A stretch of DNA of 64,000 bases from an uncultured Clostridia bacterium (GTDB lineage: Bacteria > Bacillota > Clostridia > Lachnospirales > Lachnospiraceae), in contig CAOKVX010000005.1 of assembly GCA_948472945.1 (NCBI GenBank), positions 62,001 to 126,000 on the forward strand, written 5' to 3'. The first letter of the stretch is position 1; each line of letters starts with the position of its first letter. The notes beneath the pieces were generated by a model. It was given only the letters and a program-made list of their open reading frames with translations. It was not told the DNA's origin and searched no databases. A program made the position numbers and the translations under genes. This document shows, piece by piece, positions 43,212-52,481 of the stretch.

Positions 43212-43364
43212 ATGATTGGTTTGATTAAATGTAAGATACGCGAACTCACATGCAGCAATGCGTCTATGGACAGGACATTATACTGTATAAAGAAATCCTG
43301 TGATGAGGTCAACAAGATTCTTTGCGGCGGGAATAAATGCCATAAAAGAAAAAAAAGAAAATAG
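43212..43364 (+). CDS. Possible 50-aa Cys-rich basic small protein
   Basis: From ATG 43212 the reading is MIGLIKCKIRELTCSNASMD..., with six Cys in 50 residues and a Lys/Arg-rich C-terminus (KCHKRKKRK). Codon choice looks more gene-like than the surrounding AT-rich DNA. The ribosome site (GGGAT) is poor, and the track's start at 43173 has none. It resembles no family I know. It lies between trmB and tRNA-Lys. Could be spurious. Confidence 0.3.
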   Translation: MIGLIKCKIRELTCSNASMDRTLYCIKKSCDEVNKILCGGNKCHKRKKRK

Positions 43365-43469
43365 CTGTCGATTTATAGTTTATTTATTAATTGTTTATTA
43401 TATTTTTCTTGATTTATTTAATTATCTCATATATAATATCTCTTGTGATTGTCCGAGAGAACAAGATAT

Positions 43470-43542
43470 GCACCTTTAGCTCAGTTGGTAGAGCACCTGA
43501 CTCTTAATCAGGGTGTCCAGGGTTCGAACCCCTGAAGGTGTA
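43470..43542 (+). tRNA. tRNA-Lys (anticodon CTT)
   Basis: Acceptor GCACCTT/AAGGTGT with a G-U first pair, D arm GCTC..GAGC, anticodon stem CCTGA/TCAGG with loop CTCTTAA, T arm CAGGG TTCGAAC CCCTG. Anticodon CTT reads AAG. CCA is not encoded. Confidence 0.96.
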
Positions 43543-43665
43543 TTAATAAAAGTCTTAGAGCTACGATTTATCTCTGGTTCTGGGATTTTTTTATTTATAT
43601 TTATATTTATATTTTTATTATTTGTTCAAATAAACTTCGGTACTCTATCGAATTTTATAGAATAG

Positions 43666-43692
43666 GGCGGGATATAGACTATCCCGCCTTTT
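43666..43692 (+). terminator. Terminator downstream of tRNA-Lys
   Basis: GGCGGGATA and TATCCCGCC with a 5-nt loop and TTTT on the plus strand. It faces the 3' end of the DUF4446 gene, which ends 100 bp to the right. Confidence 0.75.
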
Positions 43693-43794
43693 AATTTCTT
43701 TATCTAACACTGTGCATTATTAACTGTATTTTCTTTTTTTTGTAAAAGCAATCGACTGAATTAATTCTATTTATTATTCAGGTTTACACAAAAA

Positions 43795-44310
43795 TTAAGA
43801 TTCTTTTTTATTACTCAGCGCCTGATCTAATGCGGCCTGTTCTTCACTTGAGAGAGCAAGGCTGCACGCTCCGTTTTCAACTCTTTTTGCATATGTGTAA
43901 CATCCGTCCGCATTGCTGTGCATACAATTTAAAATTATTCCATTGTTATCTTTAGTCAACAGAACAAGCACAAAACTCATTCTTCCTCCAACTTCTTTAA
44001 ACGCATCATATTTTTTAAATCCCATCTTCTGATACGTATATAACAAATTTTCATCAATTGATTTTATGCGTGCATAGATGTCTTTTACAGATTCATCTAA
44101 TATGTCTATTAAACTAAATTTCCTTATAATAGCTTCTTCTAAAGACTGTCCGTCTTTTCCGCTCATAAATGCCTTGTAGCTTTTTTTCAATTTAGACAGC
44201 TTTACCATTGTACAAATAAGCATAATAAGCAATATAATAACAACTGCCATAGTTCCAATCAAAAACCAATCCATAGGTATTCCAATCATATTAAATACTT
44301 CTAATTCCAT
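43795..44310 (-). CDS. DUF4446 family membrane protein
   Basis: 171 aa with one N-terminal TM (~residues 15-37, WFLIGTMAVVIILLIMLICTMV), a coiled-coil-prone stretch, and a soluble domain with the conserved LLYTYQKMGFKKYDAFKEVGGRMSFVLVLLTKDNNGIILNCMHSNADGCYTYAKRV. This block is the DUF4446 signature as I know it. The gene is regularly found right after parB in Clostridia, as here (26 bp gap). A role in chromosome segregation or its membrane anchoring is suggested by that position only. Confidence 0.88.
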   Translation of the reverse strand: MELEVFNMIGIPMDWFLIGTMAVVIILLIMLICTMVKLSKLKKSYKAFMSGKDGQSLEEAIIRKFSLIDILDESVKDIYARIKSIDENLLYTYQKMGFKKYDAFKEVGGRMSFVLVLLTKDNNGIILNCMHSNADGCYTYAKRVENGACSLALSSEEQAALDQALSNKKES

Positions 44311-44336
44311 GTGACTTTCTCCTTATTAGTAAATTT

Positions 44337-45227
44337 TTATTTTGTTATTATTCCAATGATTCTCTCAAGTTCATCATCAGAATAGTATTCTATTTCTATC
44401 TTTCCTTTCGTATTATCTTTTCTGTTAATCATTACTTTACTGCCAATGCTTTGCTTTAATTTTTCCTCGAGACTCTGATATATTTCAGTATTTTCTAAAG
44501 GTTTCTTTATTTTCTTTGCCTTATCTAAATTGTTATTGTTCATCTGTTTAATCAGCTTTTCTGTTTCCCGTACACTTAATTTTTCATCAAAAATACGGGT
44601 AGCAAGTTCGTACTGCATTGAAGTGTCATTTAAACCGAGAAGGGCTCTTGCATGTCCGCTCGATATACACTCCTCTATTAACATATCCTGAACCATCTCA
44701 TTAAGCTTGAGCAGGCGGATAGAATTGGTGATTGTAGTTCTGCTCTTACTTACCCTCTCAGCTACCTCGTCCTGTTTAAGATTATATTCTTCTATGAGCT
44801 GTTGGTATGCTTTGGCCTCTTCGATGGGATTAAGGTCTTCACGCTGTATATTTTCAATCAATGCAATTTCTATAATCTGCTGCTTTGTATAGTCTTTTAT
44901 CACAACAGGAACTTCAGTAAGACCGGCTATCTTAGCGGCACGCCATCTTCTCTCACCTGCAACTATCTCGTAATAATCAGATTTTTTTACAACTATAAGA
45001 GGTTCAACTATTCCATACTGCTTTATAGAGTCCGATAATTCATGTAATTTGTCCTCATTAAAGACTTTTCTGGGCTGTCCTCTGTTTGGTTCAACCTGAG
45101 TAATCTTAAGTACTGTCACTCCATTTAAAGCTGAGGTTTCATTATCATCCTTAGTATTAATCTGATTTAATTTACTTTGCGGAATAAGGCTGTCTACTCC
45201 TTTTCCCAAACCTCTTTTTGGCGTCAT
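44337..45227 (-). CDS. parB: Chromosome-partitioning protein ParB (Spo0J)
   Basis: CTP-dependent DNA clamp that loads at parS and recruits SMC. 296 aa. The N-terminal ParA-stimulating peptide (MTPKRGLGKGVDSLIP) is followed by the ParB N-domain with GERRWRAAKIAGLTEVPVV (CTP-binding box), NIQREDLNPIEEAKAYQQLIEEYNLKQDEVAERVSKSRTTITNSIRLLKL (parS-reading HTH) and the C-terminal dimerisation domain. ATG 45227 has GAGGGGA upstream. The four parS sites at 46443-47259 should be its targets. Confidence 0.96.
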   Translation of the reverse strand: MTPKRGLGKGVDSLIPQSKLNQINTKDDNETSALNGVTVLKITQVEPNRGQPRKVFNEDKLHELSDSIKQYGIVEPLIVVKKSDYYEIVAGERRWRAAKIAGLTEVPVVIKDYTKQQIIEIALIENIQREDLNPIEEAKAYQQLIEEYNLKQDEVAERVSKSRTTITNSIRLLKLNEMVQDMLIEECISSGHARALLGLNDTSMQYELATRIFDEKLSVRETEKLIKQMNNNNLDKAKKIKKPLENTEIYQSLEEKLKQSIGSKVMINRKDNTKGKIEIEYYSDDELERIIGIITK

Positions 45228-45287
45228 TATATTCCCCTCGACTTTCAAAATTTTTAAGCAATTTATATGTAATACTTTTACATGTTT

Positions 45288-46052
45288 TTAATTGCCATAA
45301 GCAATTACTTCATCAGCCAGTTCCCTATAACCCACTGCACCGGAAGACTTTGAGTCATAAAAATTAATAGGTAATCCATGACTTGGAGCCTCAGCAAGAC
45401 GAACATTTCTCGGAATTATAGTCTTATAAATGTTTTGGTCAAGATTATCTTTAACATTCTCTACAACCTGTAGTGATAGATTTGTTCTTGCGTCAAACAT
45501 AGTAAACACTACGCCCTCTATTGTCAGCTTATCATTGAGCCTTTCTTTCACGAGTTCAATTGTCTTCATAAGCTGAGTAATTCCTTCCAATGCATAAAAT
45601 TCACACTGTATTGGAACTATAACTGAATCCGCTGCTGTCAAAGCGTTGACCGTCAGTATACTTAATGAAGGAGGACAATCGATAATTACAAAATCATAAC
45701 CATCTTTAAGATTTTTTAGTCTATTCTTTAGTACATAACTTCTCTCCTCTGAGTCTATTAATTCAATCTCTGCTCCGGAAAGATTAACATTGGCCGGTAT
45801 TATATCCAGATTATCAAATACATTTTTTTTAATACATTCCTCTATATTTTTTTCACCTATCATAGATTCATAAACTGTATTTTCAATTCTGTTTTTATCA
45901 ATGCCCAGACCACTTGTAGTATTGCCCTGAGGGTCTAAGTCAAGTACAAGTATTTTTTTTCCTTTTTCAGCAAGACAAGATGCAAGGTTAATGGATGTTG
46001 TAGATTTACCAACCCCGCCCTTTTGATTTGCTATAGCTATTATTCTACCCAT
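45288..46052 (-). CDS. parA: Chromosome-partitioning ATPase ParA (Soj)
   Basis: Deviant Walker-type ATPase of 254 aa that dimerises on DNA and is released by ParB; Soj also regulates DnaA in Bacillus. IANQKGGVGKSTTSINLA carries the signature Lys of the deviant Walker A. LVLDLDPQGNTTSGLG (Walker A') and FVIIDCPPSLSILTVNAL (Walker B) follow. AAGGAGG precedes the ATG. It begins a parA-parB-DUF4446 operon directly beside the parS array. Confidence 0.97.
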   Translation of the reverse strand: MGRIIAIANQKGGVGKSTTSINLASCLAEKGKKILVLDLDPQGNTTSGLGIDKNRIENTVYESMIGEKNIEECIKKNVFDNLDIIPANVNLSGAEIELIDSEERSYVLKNRLKNLKDGYDFVIIDCPPSLSILTVNALTAADSVIVPIQCEFYALEGITQLMKTIELVKERLNDKLTIEGVVFTMFDARTNLSLQVVENVKDNLDQNIYKTIIPRNVRLAEAPSHGLPINFYDSKSSGAVGYRELADEVIAYGN

Positions 46053-46212
46053 TATATCCTCCTTTGTTTTGGATAACGCTTATATATTATGATATCACTA
46101 TTTTTAAATTTATTCCATTAAATTTATATCAAATTTGAATTTTTCTTTTAACTTTAAATATAGTTTATCTTATAATTGTTTATGTAATAGATTATGTAAA
46201 AATTATGTAATA

Positions 46213-46385
46213 GAAAAGGATTGTATCATTAAAAATAACACACGCTCGCGCTTATTTCACACGTAGCAGCACTAATATTTTATGCATGGTAAATAACTAT
46301 AATTTATTTTATTATTATTAATTGCATAAAATCAAGTGCTGACGTGTTCAAATAGTGTTTATTTTTAATGACACAATTCCTTTTC
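46213..46385. repeat. Long imperfect palindrome, unit A
   Basis: Outer arms GAAAAGGATTGTATCATTAA on the left and, on the other strand, GAAAAGGAATTGTGTCATTA on the right. Inner arms CACACGTAGCAGCACTAA and, reversed, AACACGTCAGCACTTGATTT. The inner core is shared with units B-E; the outer arms differ from B-D. It lies between parA and parS site 1. Confidence 0.8.
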
Positions 46386-46442
46386 AAATTTTTATTCTAA
46401 TACAATTGCTCCGCAAATAATATAAAATGATATTATGCTTAA

Positions 46443-46458
46443 TGTTTCACGTGAAACA
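46443..46458. promoter_or_regulatory. parS site 1
   Basis: TGTTTCACGTGAAACA, the exact 16-bp consensus centromere site bound by ParB/Spo0J. Confidence 0.96.
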
Positions 46459-46511
46459 TTTTATTTTTTGAAATATTTCTATCCATATATTTATTATATA
46501 TTAGTCTACAA

Positions 46512-46648
46512 ATGAATAAGTGATTGTCATTCACGGAAATACTATTCAAACACGTCAGCTCTTTATCTTTTGCATAAAATCTTAGTGCTGCTACGTGTGA
46601 GATTAGCGCAAGCGGGTATTTCCGTGAATCGACTATTCACTTACTCAT
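46512..46648. repeat. Long imperfect palindrome, unit B
   Basis: ATGAATAAGTGATTGTCATT at the left end matches, on the opposite strand, ATGAGTAAGTGAATAGTCGA at the right end. The interior carries the ACGTCAGCTC...TGCATAAAATCTTAGTGCTGC core. It is shorter in its centre than units C and D. Confidence 0.8.
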
Positions 46649-46685
46649 ATACAAGATAAACTTTTTATTATATATCAAATGAAAA

Positions 46686-46701
46686 AGTTTCACGTGAAAC
46701 A
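46686..46701. promoter_or_regulatory. parS site 2
   Basis: AGTTTCACGTGAAACA, a perfect 14-bp GTTTCACGTGAAAC core. Confidence 0.94.
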
Positions 46702-46752
46702 TTTTATTTTTAATAAATATTTCCTTACCTTATATAATATATCAGTCTTTAA

Positions 46753-46930
46753 ATGAGTAAGTGATTGTCATTCACGCGAAATACTATTCGAACACGTCAG
46801 CTCTTGATTTTATGCATCTCTTCAACAACAAATTTTTATTTAGCTATTTTTATGCATAAAATCTTAGTGCTGTTACGTGTGAGATTAGCGCAAGCGGGTT
46901 TTTTCGTGAATCGACTATTCACTTACTCAT
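46753..46930. repeat. Long imperfect palindrome, unit C
   Basis: Same terminal arms as unit B (ATGAGTAAGTGATTGTCATT / its inverted partner), with an extra ~40-nt central segment (CATCTCTTCAACAACAAATT) shared with unit D. Confidence 0.82.
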
Positions 46931-46967
46931 ATATAAGATAACCTTTTTATTTTATTTCAACTGAAAA

Positions 46968-46983
46968 AGTTTCACGTGAAACA
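46968..46983. promoter_or_regulatory. parS site 3
   Basis: AGTTTCACGTGAAACA, with the perfect 14-bp core; same flank variant as site 2. Confidence 0.94.
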
Positions 46984-47028
46984 TTCTATCTTTTGATTAA
47001 TATTTCCTATCCATATATTAGTCTAAAA

Positions 47029-47206
47029 ATGAGTAAGTGATTGTCATTCACGCGAAATACTATTCTAACACGTCAGCTCTTGATTTTTTGCATCTCTTCA
47101 ACACCAAATTTTTATTTAGCTATTTTTATGCATAAAATCTTAGTGCTGCTACGTGTGAGATTAGCGCAAGCGGGTTTTTCCGTGAATCGACTATTCACTT
47201 ACTCAT
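47029..47206. repeat. Long imperfect palindrome, unit D
   Basis: Nearly identical to unit C over ~175 bp (for example TGCATAAAATCTTAGTGCTG and GAGATTAGCGCAAGCGGGTT). It is the closest pair in the array, pointing to recent tandem duplication. Confidence 0.82.
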
Positions 47207-47243
47207 ATATAAGATAACCTTTTTATTATATTTCATCTGAAAA

Positions 47244-47259
47244 TGTTTCACGTGAAACA
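47244..47259. promoter_or_regulatory. parS site 4
   Basis: TGTTTCACGTGAAACA, the full 16-bp consensus; centre-to-centre spacings along the array are 243, 282 and 276 bp. Confidence 0.96.
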
Positions 47260-47270
47260 TTCTATTTTTT

Positions 47271-47410
47271 GATTAAGTAAGTAATTGTCATTCACATAAA
47301 ATTCTATTCGAAAACGTCAGCTCTTGATTTTATACATTTTCAACAAATTTTAATATTAGCAATTTTCTGCATAAAATCTTAGCTGCTATGTGTGAAAATT
47401 AGTGCATAAC
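47271..47410. repeat. Degenerate palindrome, unit E
   Basis: It retains GTAAGTAATTGTCATTCAC, AACGTCAGCTCTTGATTTTA and CTGCATAAAATCTTAG but has lost the right terminal arm. It abuts the rsmG stop codon. Confidence 0.7.
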
Positions 47411-48121
47411 TCACCTCAACGGCTTCTTTTGTGGCACTCCATTACGTCTCGGATATTTCTTATCAGTCTCAACATCTTTATATATCAAAATCAGACTTCT
47501 CGTTATATCTGTATCAGGTAATTCAAATATTGATACATCATCAATTACACCGCCCAGTTCTTCAATCGCAATCTCATAGTCTTCTATCTCCTGTTTTACT
47601 TCTCTACTCTTATATGGTATAAAATATCCTCCAATTTTTACTAAAGGAAGACAATATTCAGATATGACAGAAAGGTTAGATACAGCACGGGTTACACAAA
47701 AATCAAACTTTTCCCTGTAGTTGGTATGACCAAATTCCTCAGCCCTCGCATGTACCGCCTTAATATTCTTCAAATCCAATTCTTTGATAACATGATTTAA
47801 AAATTTCACTCTCTTATCAAGCGAATCAACTAATACAACCTCCAACGACGGAAATACTATCTTCAAAGGAATACCCGGAAACCCTGCTCCTGTACCTATA
47901 TCAATCAATGAATTAGAACCATTAATATCAACAATATTTACTATTGAAAGACTGTCAATAAAATGCTTAACAACAACTTCCTCATAATCAGTTATAGCTG
48001 TAAGGTTAATCTTACTATTCCACTCCACCAAGATATTATAATATCTTATAAACCGTTCACATTTTTCATCAGTAAGATTAATATGTAATTTTTTCGCATA
48101 ATCTCTTAAATAATCAATCAT
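47411..48121 (-). CDS. rsmG: 16S rRNA (guanine527-N7)-methyltransferase
   Basis: SAM-dependent rRNA methyltransferase (GidB), 236 aa. NLTAITDYEEVVVKHFIDSLS, LIDIGTGAGFPGIPLKIVFP (SAM motif I), VVLVDSLDKRVKFLNHVIKEL and CVTRAVSNLSVISEYCLPL are the canonical blocks. A GGGGAG site lies before the ATG. Last gene of the mnmE-mnmG-rsmG block, then the parS array. Confidence 0.96.
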   Translation of the reverse strand: MIDYLRDYAKKLHINLTDEKCERFIRYYNILVEWNSKINLTAITDYEEVVVKHFIDSLSIVNIVDINGSNSLIDIGTGAGFPGIPLKIVFPSLEVVLVDSLDKRVKFLNHVIKELDLKNIKAVHARAEEFGHTNYREKFDFCVTRAVSNLSVISEYCLPLVKIGGYFIPYKSREVKQEIEDYEIAIEELGGVIDDVSIFELPDTDITRSLILIYKDVETDKKYPRRNGVPQKKPLR

Positions 48122-48157
48122 ATAAATTACTCCCCTATAATATTCTCTAAAATTATA

Positions 48158-50230
48158 TCAGATATTTTTACCAGACATATTTGTCAAATAAACAAGTAAT
48201 ACCGAAATATCTGCCGGTGTAACACCCGATATTCTTGAAGCCTGTCCCAAAGATACAGGTCTAACAGCTTCTAATTTCTGAATAGCCTCTGTTCTTAGAC
48301 TGCCTACTGACATATAGTCAATGTTATCAGGTATTAATTTATTCTCAAGCTTCTTAAATTGATTAACCTGACGATTTTGTCTTTCAATATAACCCTTATA
48401 CTTAACTGCATTATTAATCTGAAAAATAATATCACTGGAAAGAGGCTTTCTTTTTTTATCAATAATTTCAAGCGATTCATAAGACAATTCAGGTCTTCTG
48501 ACAAGGTCTGCTAAAGTAACGCCTGTAGTTATTTCTTTACTTTTAAGTTTTCTTAACAACCCATTTACAGATTCAGAAGGACTTACATTTGTATGTTCAA
48601 TCCTATTTATTTCTTCGTCTACCCTTCTATATTTTTCTACATAATTATTATATCTATCTTCACTTATCAAACCAATCTCATATCCAAGAGGAGTCAACCT
48701 CAGATCGGCATTATCCTGTCTCAACAAAAGACGGTACTCTGCCCTTGATGTCATCATACGATAAGGTTCATTCGTACCCTTTGTAACAAGGTCATCTATT
48801 AGAACTCCTATGTAACCCTGCGAGCGGTCAATAATAACAGGCTCCTTTCCATAAAATGATCTTGCAGCATTAATTCCGGCAATAAGACCTTGTGCCGCAG
48901 CCTCCTCATATCCCGAACTTCCATTAATCTGACCGGCGCTATATAAACCCTTTATCTTTTTTAACTCAAGTGACGGTTTAAGCTCAAGGGGATTAATACA
49001 ATCATATTCAATTGCATACGCATTTCTTACAATAACAGCGTTTTCAAGACCCGGAACCGACCTATACATTTTATACTGTACATCTTCAGGCAGCGAACTT
49101 GACATACCGCCTACATACATTTCATTAGTATAATTTCCTTCCGGCTCAATAAAAACCTGATGTCTTTCCTTGTCGGAAAATCTCATTACCTTATCTTCTA
49201 TTGATGGACAATATCTGGGACCTGTACCTTCAATTACACCCGAATATAGGGGTGAACGGTTTATATTCTCCCTTATAATATCATGCGTATTTTCATTAGT
49301 ATACGTAAGCCAACATGACTCTTGTTCTCTCTCTATATCAGATGGTTTATTGGTAAATGAAAACGGCGTAATGTCTTCATCCCCCTTCTGCTCCTCCATT
49401 TTAGAAAAATCAATTGAACGCTTGTCAATTCTTGCAGGAGTTCCGGTCTTAAATCTTCTTATTTCTATTCCATTGTCAATCAATGATTTTGAAAGAAAAT
49501 TAGCTGCTGACAATCCATTTGGACCGGTATAATTAAAAATATTTCCATATATGCACTTTGCCTTTAAATATACGCCCGTACACATTACAACTACTTTAGA
49601 AAAATACACCGCATTGGAATAAGTTCTTACGCCTTTTATTACCCCTTCACTAACTAAAAATTCCGTGACCTCCGCCTGCTTTATAATAAGGTTATCTGTA
49701 TTTTCAAGAACCTTTCTCATCTCAGACGAATATCCATCCTTGTCAGCCTGTGCACGCAGTGAATGAACAGCCGGTCCCTTTGAGCGGTTTAACATTTTTG
49801 ATTGTATAAATGTCTTGTCAATATTTATACCCATCTCACCGCCAAGAGCATCAATCTCCCTCACAAGATGTCCTTTTGACGTACCGCCGATATTTGGGTT
49901 ACAAGGCATCAAAGCTATGCTGTCAACACTCACAGTGAACATAATTGTTTTAAGTCCAAGTCTTGCACATGCGAGCGCTGCCTCGCATCCGGCGTGACCC
50001 GCGCCTACGATAACAGCGTCAAAATATTCTGTAATATAATTACTTTCAATATTTTCAATACTATCAATACTTTCAACAATTTCATTACTTTCATTATTAT
50101 TTTTTAAATTATCTTCAATGTTAAAATCTATATTTACTTTATCTATACTACCTGTAACATCTATAACATTAGTCTTACTAAAATTTTTATCAAATTCATT
50201 AAAAAACATATTATTACCTGTATTACACAC
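48158..50230 (-). CDS. mnmG: tRNA uridine-5-carboxymethylaminomethyl synthesis enzyme MnmG
   Basis: FAD enzyme that, with MnmE, modifies U34 of tRNAs reading NNA/NNG codons. 690 aa against the usual ~620-630. The FAD P-loop [13 protein letters not shown] begins only at ~residue 75. [46 protein letters not shown] and [19 protein letters not shown] are intact. The first ~65 residues are a low-complexity Asn/Ile/Ser/Asp/Glu extension ([20 protein letters not shown]) with no in-frame start nearer the P-loop than codon 8. GTG 50230 has GAGGT upstream; ATG at codon 8 is an alternative. Confidence 0.95.
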   Translation of the reverse strand: MCNTGNNMFFNEFDKNFSKTNVIDVTGSIDKVNIDFNIEDNLKNNNESNEIVESIDSIENIESNYITEYFDAVIVGAGHAGCEAALACARLGLKTIMFTVSVDSIALMPCNPNIGGTSKGHLVREIDALGGEMGINIDKTFIQSKMLNRSKGPAVHSLRAQADKDGYSSEMRKVLENTDNLIIKQAEVTEFLVSEGVIKGVRTYSNAVYFSKVVVMCTGVYLKAKCIYGNIFNYTGPNGLSAANFLSKSLIDNGIEIRRFKTGTPARIDKRSIDFSKMEEQKGDEDITPFSFTNKPSDIEREQESCWLTYTNENTHDIIRENINRSPLYSGVIEGTGPRYCPSIEDKVMRFSDKERHQVFIEPEGNYTNEMYVGGMSSSLPEDVQYKMYRSVPGLENAVIVRNAYAIEYDCINPLELKPSLELKKIKGLYSAGQINGSSGYEEAAAQGLIAGINAARSFYGKEPVIIDRSQGYIGVLIDDLVTKGTNEPYRMMTSRAEYRLLLRQDNADLRLTPLGYEIGLISEDRYNNYVEKYRRVDEEINRIEHTNVSPSESVNGLLRKLKSKEITTGVTLADLVRRPELSYESLEIIDKKRKPLSSDIIFQINNAVKYKGYIERQNRQVNQFKKLENKLIPDNIDYMSVGSLRTEAIQKLEAVRPVSLGQASRISGVTPADISVLLVYLTNMSGKNI

Positions 50231-50247
50231 TTTTATCTACCTCATAT

Positions 50248-51630
50248 TTATTTTCCCGTACAAAACTCACTAAAAATTCTGTCAAATAAATCTTCATCAA
50301 CAGTCTCTCCAATAATCATTCCAAGATACTCATAAGTGTCCATAATATCTATAGTAAGCATATCTTCCGACAAATCATTGTCAATTTCATTTAAAACATT
50401 TGTTAGTGACTCCTTTGCTTTACGCAAAAGTTCGAAATGTCTCATGCTAGTTATATATATTTCATTTTCAATATCAATTTCGTTATTCAAAAACATATTT
50501 TTAATAGAATTAATTAGTTCAGAGTAACCGGTTTTGTTAAATGTCGAATAATAAATACATACACTGCCCTCAAATAAGCTGCTGTCAAAATCTTTAGAAA
50601 TCTCTCTATCAATTTTATTAAGTAATACAATATGTGGAATACTACTAATTCTTTTGTATAACTCAATATCTCTTTCAGTTAAACTTTCAGATACATCAAT
50701 TACGTATAAAATAAGCTGGGCTTCGCTCAAATATTTAAGAGTTTTTTCAATTCCAATTTTCTCAATCTTATCTTCTGTCTCATGTATTCCTGCAGTATCA
50801 ATCAAATTAATATTAATATCTCCGATATTTACAGTGTACTCAATCACATCCCTGGTAGTCCCGGGAATTTCAGTTACTATAGCTCTATCCTCATTTAAAA
50901 AATTATTCATCAGCGACGATTTTCCGGCATTAGGTTTTCCGACAATTACAGTATCTATTCCTTCTTTAATAACTCTCCCGTAAGAAAATGAATCTATAAG
51001 TTTATCAATAACACACAAACATTGCCTTATGTCAACTTCAAGTTCGCTGTTATATCCGGTTAAATCATAATGTTCAGGGTCGTCAAGAGCGGACTCTATA
51101 TATGCGACATCATGAAGCAATCTATCTCTAATATCCTTTATTTTTGCGGACAAGTCCCCTCTCATCTGAGACATAGATGATTTAAGTGAATATTCGCTTT
51201 TTGAGCTTATGAGATTCATTACTGCTTCAGCCTGAGATAAATCAATTCTACCGCTTAGAAAAGCCCTTTTAGAAAACTCACCCGGTTCTGCAAGTCTGCC
51301 GCCAAGCTTTAAGATAATCTCAAGTATCTTTTTTGCTATAAATGAACCTCCGTGACAGTTTATCTCGGCAACATCATCTCTCGTATAAGAATTCGGTTTT
51401 TTAAAAACAGACACCATGACCTCGTCCACACAATTACCGTTGTACTCTATATATCCATAATGTATTGTATGTGAATCAATATCTTCAATATTAAAGTCGC
51501 TCTTACTCTTTCCCCTTTTAAAAATCTTACCTATTATACCAAATGTATCATCACCGCTTATCCTAACGATATTTATACCGGAATTACCTAAAGAAGTAGA
51601 TATAGCAGCGATAGTATCACTGTCTGACAT
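50248..51630 (-). CDS. mnmE: tRNA modification GTPase MnmE
   Basis: Partner of MnmG in U34 modification. 460 aa. The N-terminal formyl-THF-binding domain has DTIAAISTSLGNSGINIVRISG and NCHGG. A helical domain holds the inserted G domain: GKPNAGKSSLMN (G1), IPGTTRD (G2), DTAGIHE (G3), LNKID (G4). The C-terminus ends FCTGK, the C(I/T)GK catalytic tail. ATG 51630 is preferred to GTG 51633 for spacing from AGGAGG. Confidence 0.97.
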   Translation of the reverse strand: MSDSDTIAAISTSLGNSGINIVRISGDDTFGIIGKIFKRGKSKSDFNIEDIDSHTIHYGYIEYNGNCVDEVMVSVFKKPNSYTRDDVAEINCHGGSFIAKKILEIILKLGGRLAEPGEFSKRAFLSGRIDLSQAEAVMNLISSKSEYSLKSSMSQMRGDLSAKIKDIRDRLLHDVAYIESALDDPEHYDLTGYNSELEVDIRQCLCVIDKLIDSFSYGRVIKEGIDTVIVGKPNAGKSSLMNNFLNEDRAIVTEIPGTTRDVIEYTVNIGDININLIDTAGIHETEDKIEKIGIEKTLKYLSEAQLILYVIDVSESLTERDIELYKRISSIPHIVLLNKIDREISKDFDSSLFEGSVCIYYSTFNKTGYSELINSIKNMFLNNEIDIENEIYITSMRHFELLRKAKESLTNVLNEIDNDLSEDMLTIDIMDTYEYLGMIIGETVDEDLFDRIFSEFCTGK

Positions 51631-51689
51631 CACATTCCTCCTGAAATATATTTTGAGGGTGAATCATTAAATGACCCACCCCCATTAAA

Positions 51690-52469
51690 TTATTCTTCGT
51701 CCTGACTAACATTACCATCATTATTATTATTATCACTATCAAATGATTCATGTCTATTATTCTTATTATATCTGTAATTTCCCTTATTCCTGTAACCGTT
51801 ATTTTTCCTTCTATAATTTCCTGAATAATTATCATCAACGCCTTTTTTGAGAGTAACGACAACTTTTCTGTAAGGCTCGTCACCCTCGCTATGTGTCTCA
51901 ACATATCTGTCTCCCTGAAGTGTCGAATGAATTATTCTTCTCTCATATGGATTCATTGGCTCAAGTACAACATTCTTTCTCGTACGTTTAACTTTATGTG
52001 CAATATTCCTAGCAAGATTTTCAAGCGTATCTTTTCTTCTCTGTCTATAATTTTCAGTGTCAATCTTTACTTTTATATAACCTTTTCCATCTTTGTTGGC
52101 AACGAGGTTTGTAAGATATTGGAGAGAATCAAGCGTCTGACCTCTTTTACCTATTAATATTCCCATATCAGGTCCCACAAGCTCTATATTCATCAGCGAT
52201 GTTTCCTCGTCATAATCAATGCTTATCTCAGCTTCTATCTCCATCGCTTTAAATACCTTTATAAGAAACTCTTTTACAGTATCTTTCAAATCATCATTTA
52301 ACTTAATACGTATTCTTGCATCTTTTTTTGCAAATAACCCTAATATACCGCTTGTTTCCTTTTCTATTACTTCATAAGTAACTTTGTCACTTGTAGCTTC
52401 AAGTTTTATCAACGCCTCGGTCAAGGCGTCTTCAACTGTCTTACCGGTGAATTCCATCCACTCTGACAT
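51690..52469 (-). CDS. jag: Jag/KhpB RNA-binding protein
   Basis: 259-aa RNA-binding protein with three domains: Jag_N (MSEWMEFTGKTVEDALTEALIKL ... GILGLFAKKDARI), a KH domain (DMGILIGKRGQTLDSLQYLTNLVANK, with the GxxG loop GKRG) and R3H (NPYERRIIHSTLQGDRYVETHSEGDEPYRKVVV). The C-terminal ~45 residues are Asn/Tyr/Arg-rich and disordered. Firmicutes KhpB works with KhpA in post-transcriptional control of division genes. It sits in the normal place after yidC (12-bp gap). Confidence 0.95.
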   Translation of the reverse strand: MSEWMEFTGKTVEDALTEALIKLEATSDKVTYEVIEKETSGILGLFAKKDARIRIKLNDDLKDTVKEFLIKVFKAMEIEAEISIDYDEETSLMNIELVGPDMGILIGKRGQTLDSLQYLTNLVANKDGKGYIKVKIDTENYRQRRKDTLENLARNIAHKVKRTRKNVVLEPMNPYERRIIHSTLQGDRYVETHSEGDEPYRKVVVTLKKGVDDNYSGNYRRKNNGYRNKGNYRYNKNNRHESFDSDNNNNDGNVSQDEE

Positions 52470-52481
52470 ATTATAATCCTC

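Noticed and set aside
46213-47410. Regular repeats that could be taken for a CRISPR array
   Set aside because: Units are 140-180 bp, palindromic and degenerate. Spacing elements contain parS rather than unique spacers, and no cas genes are near.
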